From Colletotrichum lupini (lineage: Eukaryota > Ascomycota > Sordariomycetes > Glomerellales > Glomerellaceae): 64,000 nt of DNA. The stretch is from NCBI RefSeq assembly GCF_023278565.1, contig NC_064678.1, positions 620,001 through 684,000 of the forward strand, read 5' to 3'. This document shows, in pieces, positions 59,186 through 64,000 of the stretch (position 1 is the stretch's first letter; the number at the start of each line of letters is the position of its first letter). The notes beneath the pieces were generated by a model that was not told the DNA's origin, ran no database searches, and was given only the letters and a program-made list of their open reading frames with translations. The position numbers and the translations under genes are program-made.

Positions 59186-60332
59186 AGGAATTCCCTTTGA
59201 GGGGGCAAGAAAACAATCGCCCTTTCACAGCTATGCATTCCGATGGACTATAGAACATGGCACAATCCCAGCTGCATTCAGAGATGCAAGCCAAGAAGTG
59301 GACATTAATTATACCGTCCCGGGCATTTGGAATCTCCTCATAGACACCATAGATAAACAAAGAGGCTTTTGGCGAATTCTCAATGCTCCGGCCTGCTTAT
59401 AAAGCCCTTTTTATGCCCTGACTTCACTTGATATCACTACAATGACCTTGTCACTTTGCTCAAGGTGATTCTCTATTACCTTGTTCCAATAACACAACTG
59501 ATCCATGAGTGAGGCACTGTAGATCTTTAGTACAGAAAGAATAACATCGGCTCGACTTCGAGGCACACTTGCTTTAGGGAAAGCGCGCTTTGGCATCAGG
59601 GCAGTCGTGGAGTATTAGCTGGCTACCTACCTACGTATGATTTTGGACCCTTGTACGAAAACAAACTGCTCTGTTCTTTCAAGTGGAAGGATGATATTTT
59701 AGAGGGATAGTTGATTCTGCGTGATATTCAAGCAAACCACACGTTTGGGGAAAAAGAAATAGAGAAGGAAGCAATAAGATAGCGATGTGGAAAATTCTTC
59801 TGTCGTTCCTTCCTTGAACGTAATTCCTCGTCTGCGTTCCTTCCCAGTCACAAATTGGTCTTTTTGTGCTTTTTCTTCTTTTTTTCCCCCAGTCGTCTTT
59901 TTCTCTCTTGCCCAACTCACCACTCTTCTTCCACCCACCCAGCTCCACTGCTTCTTCACGCCACCCTACCTCTTCCAGCCTTTTTATTTCCTCACTTCAA
60001 CTACCAATTTCTTCCCTTGAGGTGTTCACAGAAGGGGGGCCTTCTCCTCAAGCCAGGAAACTGTAAGACTTTTCTTTCCCATTACTCTCTGGTTCTTGCT
60101 AGTGGTCGCTACCCACGACTCGACGCTCGCACTTACCAGCATCTTCTCTTTCACGCAGTGACTCCTCACGCAGTACGCTCTCTACCCTCTCATTCTTCTA
60201 TCGTTCGTAATGCTCACGACTGTTTGAGACGATTTCTTCAATTTGGGCTAACCTTTCCCAGGTGCCGCCGCCGGTTGGGCTGCCACAGTCACCCTTGATT
60301 CTTCAACTGTCCCTCTGGCGGCTCACTTCAAC
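59186..60332. other. Intergenic region with pyrimidine-rich leader
   Basis: About 1.1 kb. From about 59850 to 60000 it is strongly T/C-rich on the plus strand, typical of fungal core promoters and 5' leaders. No gene recognised. Confidence 0.55.
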
Positions 60333-61712
60333 ATGGCTGGGCTACAAAACCTTCCCACTGAGGTGGTTCTACACATTGGTTCTTACCTTTGCCCGAAATA
60401 TACGCCTGGCAAGAAACTCCTTCATAACTTCAACAACGACCGGCTCATCCAAAGGGAGCTTTGCGGTCAACGTCAGGCGCTTGTGTCCTTGACACGTACA
60501 TCCCGTCGCCACTACAAACTATTCACCTCGTTCCTATATGAATCTGTCAGTGTTCATAGCGGGCTCAAAGCCCCTCGGCAGTGGCTGTCGCTGATGAAGA
60601 CCCTCTCACAAAACGAGGATCTTTGTCGGCTAGTCAAGCAGTTGTACATCCACCTTGACGGCGAGCATGCGCTGTCGTCCGCTGATGTTGCCGATTATGA
60701 GTATTTCAGGGACTTGATCACACTGGAGGCTTGGCTGAAGAAGGCTTCTTTGCCTGTCGTGATGCACTCCTTCAATGTCTTTGAGCTATCGTCCGCTTTT
60801 CTCTTCACTCTCGTCAACAATGCCCAAGACTTCGTTCTATCTGCAGAGCCGCTGTCTCTTTCCGGAATCTTGGATGCCATCCACGACATGGACGAGATTG
60901 TCTCAACCCAACAAACCAACAAGTCAACAATTTCCTCCTTGAAGTCTTTCTCTATGAGGAAGACTTATACCGATGCGGAAAGCCATTGGGCTTGGCCTCG
61001 CGAGAGGCTGTTCAACGCCAGGTTCATTGACGGAGCGAAAAACCTGAAAGAGTCTTACATCGTGGGCACAGCTCTCCAGTTCCACAACTGGTCATCGACG
61101 CATCTGACAACCCTTGCCTTTAACGACAGTTCAATGCCGCTCCCCGTTCTTGCCAGTGCCATTCGAGCCTGTCCTAGACTGGAACGGTTCTTTTGGAAGA
61201 AGCCGATACGGAGAGATATGCATCCCTACGCCGTCCACCCGTGGCTAATTCTTGGGGCTCTGGGAATACGTCGGGCCACCCTCCGCACTCTGGTCATCGA
61301 CTTCAACGGAACCTGTGAGACTGACTTGCAGAGCCCCGCCTTCGAGCTCAGCACCTTCACAAGACTAGAGGCAGCCTGGGTGGACATCAGCGTCTTTGAA
61401 TCGAACAAGGCCAACTTTACAGACGTAAGCTCTGATCCACTCAACCCGGCCGTTGTGGAGGGCAGTCCTCTGATCCGAACCTTGCCGCCTTCACTCCGAA
61501 AGCTGCACATATCCGGTTCCATGAATGACTTTATCTTCGATGAGGTTCTTTGGCTGACCAGACCTGGCAACCACGAACCCCGCCACGTTCCGGCAGAGTT
61601 CGCGCTTGATGGAGGCTATCTGGATGGCGACATGTTCAAGCTGTGGGATTATCGCAACGACTATGAACACATCCCGACAGCCGATTTAGATCCTCAACCT
61701 TTCCTCTGGTAA
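60333..61712 (+). CDS. F-box-like / leucine-rich protein, second in tandem
   Basis: Single exon, 459 aa, from ATG 60333. An F-box-like N-terminus (MAGLQNLPTEVVLHIGSYL...LVSLTRTSRRHYKLFTSFLYESVSV) is followed by degenerate leucine-rich segments (HLTTLAFNDSS, CPRLERFFWKKP, RATLRTLVIDFNG, FTRLEAAWVDIS, LPPSLRKLHISGSMND). Its layout parallels the gene at 57545-59185 (F-box, LYIHLDGEH-like segment, 'EAAWVDIS...SNK' versus 'ENLWVDAS', LPPSLRKLHISG versus LPASIKRLHLAG). That suggests distant paralogues. It lacks the acidic tail. Predicted cytosolic or nuclear SCF adaptor; target unknown. Confidence 0.8.
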   Translation: MAGLQNLPTEVVLHIGSYLCPKYTPGKKLLHNFNNDRLIQRELCGQRQALVSLTRTSRRHYKLFTSFLYESVSVHSGLKAPRQWLSLMKTLSQNEDLCRLVKQLYIHLDGEHALSSADVADYEYFRDLITLEAWLKKASLPVVMHSFNVFELSSAFLFTLVNNAQDFVLSAEPLSLSGILDAIHDMDEIVSTQQTNKSTISSLKSFSMRKTYTDAESHWAWPRERLFNARFIDGAKNLKESYIVGTALQFHNWSSTHLTTLAFNDSSMPLPVLASAIRACPRLERFFWKKPIRRDMHPYAVHPWLILGALGIRRATLRTLVIDFNGTCETDLQSPAFELSTFTRLEAAWVDISVFESNKANFTDVSSDPLNPAVVEGSPLIRTLPPSLRKLHISGSMNDFIFDEVLWLTRPGNHEPRHVPAEFALDGGYLDGDMFKLWDYRNDYEHIPTADLDPQPFLW

Positions 61713-62863
61713 AGAGTTGCGAATCAGACGATGACGATCAAGACGCTTTTGGGACGAGACAGGAACAATAACTTTGGTTCGGGTTTGGCTTTTGCTTTTC
61801 TTCAGGGTATGGATGGGAGGGGGAGTCGAGTGGCAGGGACGATGCGTGGCTGATACAAACGACGGACAGAGGCGTTGCGGCTTTGGGCCAAGGTCCAAGC
61901 TGAGGGTATCAGAAAACAAAGCATGCCATTGCCACAGAGCGTTCCCCCATTCCAGGAACAATTCCATGCTTTCAGAGTTGTCAGTGTATAATACTTTCGC
62001 TTCTTCAGAGTCATCAAACACGTTTTTGCTTGTTTTCAAACACCACTGCAGTCTTGCAGAAGTCTACATGTAGTCCACTGCCGTCATAGTCAACTTCGGG
62101 TTTGTGACCTACATGTTCCGAGACATGCTTCGTCACACGGGCGCGGTGTGAGAGAACGAGCGTTAGCTCAAAATGGGACTTCCAGATGGGCGTTGAAAGC
62201 GTTTAGCAATGCACAACTTACAACGAAGATTGCCGTGTGGTAGACTTTTAGGGAAATTATCGACTAGAGGAGCATAGGACACGGGACTCGTGCATACTTA
62301 GGTAGGTAGGGGTTCTGCAACCGATTGTCCAATTGGTGGGCTCTTCGCCAAACAAACCCTGCCATCTGCTAGGATACAACTCTCCAATGAAGAATTACGA
62401 TTTCCGGTAGTTTACAACACCGCCCTTCTATAGCAATATTCTCAAGTCTGGTCAGAGTGAGCCTTAAATAAGTAGGTCTGAAACAAGAGAGCTTAGTAGC
62501 GCTTCTCTCTGTTACTCTCGCAGGCTACAGGCAAACTCGGCACTATCAGAGGGCTGAAGACACGAAAGGGCTCTAGACGTAACATCTCGGGCGGGCAGGG
62601 ATCACCGGCAAGGAAGGATGAACACGGACGCACAATGGTCTGATACGCGCCGCACAGTATGCAGTTGGAACTTGGGAAAGAGGAACCAACCATTATATTC
62701 CAAGTGACGGTGGGTAAGTCGCCAAGCTGCGGGGGTTTCTCATCCAGGAAATCTCGCTACAAATATCTCGCAGCTGTTCTCAGCATCAACGAGCACTCTT
62801 GGAAGCTATTCTTGGCCGAAGTGTTGTTCCTCATCATCAATAACAGGAGGTGCTGTATTCAGA
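61713..62863. other. Intergenic region
   Basis: About 1.15 kb between two plus-strand genes. Short ORFs only. It should contain the methyltransferase promoter. No repeat or RNA gene recognised. Confidence 0.55.
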
Positions 62864-63954
62864 ATGTCAAATTTATCATCGCACGCTTCGGCGAGCCCAA
62901 GGAACGAATTGCAAGGTTCACCGGTAGCCCTTGCGGCCACTGAGCCCGTTGCCGTTACGATCGAGCCTGCAGCGATCGACGTCGATGATGGAGCAAGCGT
63001 ATGTCTGCACGATACTCTGGAACATTAATCATGAAAACTAATGACCAGGTCTTACGGGCGGCTAGGACAATGCGTCCACGATTGATGATCAAATGTACGC
63101 ATGCTTCACTGCTGCCTTCCAAGTTCTGGGCTCTTGGGGACGAGGAGCTAACCGTCGCAGGTCCTCATACACAGCCTCGCTCACGTCTTCAGTCGTGGAT
63201 TACCCAACAGAGTACGGCCGTCGGTACCACGCTTTCCGCGCTGGAGGTATGTCACAGGAGCCTTGGGGCCACTATGTAGAGCTCCACGAACGCTCTGGTC
63301 TTCATCACGGCTAACGGAAAGTAGCGTACAACTTTCCCAATGACGAGGTCTGGGCCCTTCCTTGTCGCTGGAAATGATGCGCGGGCTGAAGATTCGGGTG
63401 TAGGACGAAATGGACCGCCTCGATTTGGTGCACACGTTGATGGTCAAGACCATTGGAAATAAACTATTCCTTGCGCCTATCAAGGAAGCAAAACTGCATC
63501 GCGTTCTGGATGTTGGTACCGGCACTGGCATTTGTACGTTGCAATGCGCTGCTTTGCAATCTCTCCGTCGTCTTCTGAGTTCTCATACCTATAGGGTCCA
63601 TCGAGATGGGAGACCTGTTCCCTGGAGCCGAGGTACGGTGGACTTGACCTCAGCTGTGACCTGCCCGTATGGGGAAGAGTACTAAGAGTGTGTTAGATCA
63701 TCGGCAATGATCTGAGTGCCATCCAGTCAAAGTGGTATGTCCACCAGCACCAAGGCATTGAATTAAACATGCCAGAACCGGCAAAATGGTGATTCGCTAA
63801 GAGTCCATCGCAACAGGGTTCCGACGAATGTCAAGTTCGAAATCGATGATGTCGAGAGCGAGTGGGTTGGGCAGAACAAGTACGACTTCATCTTCAGTCG
63901 ATACCTGTCCGGCTCGCTAGCAGACTGGCCAACCTACGTCAACAGGGTCTCTCA
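62864..63954 (+). CDS. LaeA-like SAM-dependent methyltransferase (5' part, continues past the window)
   Basis: Eight exons are visible: 62864-62998, 63049-63094, 63175-63246, 63322-63347, 63404-63533, 63595-63632, 63697-63734 and 63817-63954. A GTAAGT donor follows at 63955, so the gene continues beyond the window end. After a variable N-terminus the order is typical of fungal LaeA-like/TAM-domain proteins: YPTEYGRRYHAFRAGG, AYNFPNDE, EMDRLDLVH, then motif I HRVLDVGTGTGIWSIEMGD, PGAEIIGNDLSAIQ, VPTNVKFEIDDVESEW and YDFIFSRYL. These proteins bind S-adenosylmethionine. Relatives include the global regulator LaeA, but most paralogues have no known substrate. Exon-3 start and the exon-2/3 join are the least certain points (two possible acceptors, GCAG and ACAG; only ACAG keeps frame). 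Confidence 0.82.
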
Positions 63955-64000
63955 GTAAGTTCCCGGATTCTAGACTTCCCGTCCTTTCTAACAGCGCGTC

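Noticed and set aside
49722..63954. Secondary-metabolite gene cluster (CrtC-like protein plus LaeA-like methyltransferase)
   Set aside because: No polyketide, peptide or terpene synthase, P450 or prenyltransferase lies between. The neighbours are an adenosine deaminase, a RidA-like protein and F-box-like proteins.
1..64000. CRISPR array or prokaryotic-type defence system
   Set aside because: The sequence is fungal with spliceosomal introns. No regularly spaced direct repeats with unique spacers were seen.

Overview
This window comes from a filamentous ascomycete (Pezizomycotina). A Sordariomycete is likely but cannot be fixed from the sequence alone. The evidence is short introns (about 50-90 nt) with GT(A/G)(A/T)GT donors and CTAAC/CTGAC-type branch points, fungal protein families (OPT transporter, Zn2Cys6 regulator, RAI16/FHIP, LaeA-like methyltransferase, F-box-like proteins), and two blocks of DNA mutated by repeat-induced point mutation (RIP). 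In those blocks CpA and TpG are nearly absent and TpA is in large excess, while CpG, CpC and CpT persist.

Layout. 0.26-3.48 kb (-): membrane-anchored amidohydrolase, six exons. 4.98-8.21 kb (+): oligopeptide (OPT) transporter, twelve exons. 8.92-10.72 kb (+): Zn2Cys6 transcription factor whose last five codons and stop lie in the terminal repeat of a RIP-degraded element (10.70-13.91 kb) that also carries a decayed tRNA-like sequence. 14.07-14.97 kb (-): type I membrane protein. 15-18.8 kb: no convincing intact gene. 18.86-19.66 kb (+): secreted cysteine-rich protein with a protein-like open stretch beyond its stop. 21.61-22.16 kb (-): small secreted protein with a 29-residue repeat and dibasic sites. 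24.73-27.87 kb (-): FHIP/RAI16-like subunit of the FTS-Hook-FHIP dynein adaptor. 29.95-31.65 kb (+): unknown 568-aa protein.

32.05-48.69 kb is a nest of transposons. A Ty1/copia-type element (206-bp LTRs, 5-bp target duplication ACCCC, + strand) contains a second element with inverted termini and a tandemly doubled 1-kb segment. That element is itself split by a Ty3/gypsy-type element (224-bp LTRs, - strand). The intact second copy of the 1-kb segment preserves the empty target site of the gypsy insertion.

49.72-51.67 kb (-): secreted ADGF-type adenosine deaminase. 53.76-54.29 kb (+): RidA-family protein with a predicted signal peptide. 54.71-55.90 kb (-): CrtC/AttH-like lipocalin-fold protein. 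57.55-59.19 and 60.33-61.71 kb (+): two F-box/leucine-rich-type proteins in tandem orientation. 62.86 kb to the end (+): 5' part of a LaeA-like SAM-dependent methyltransferase.

The genes do not form one obvious pathway or a classical biosynthetic cluster. They look like ordinary chromosome-arm genes (transport, trafficking, secreted enzymes and small secreted proteins) interrupted by repeat islands. Most multi-exon models were rebuilt by hand from splice signals and reading-frame continuity. Functional calls rest on recalled family motifs, without database searches.
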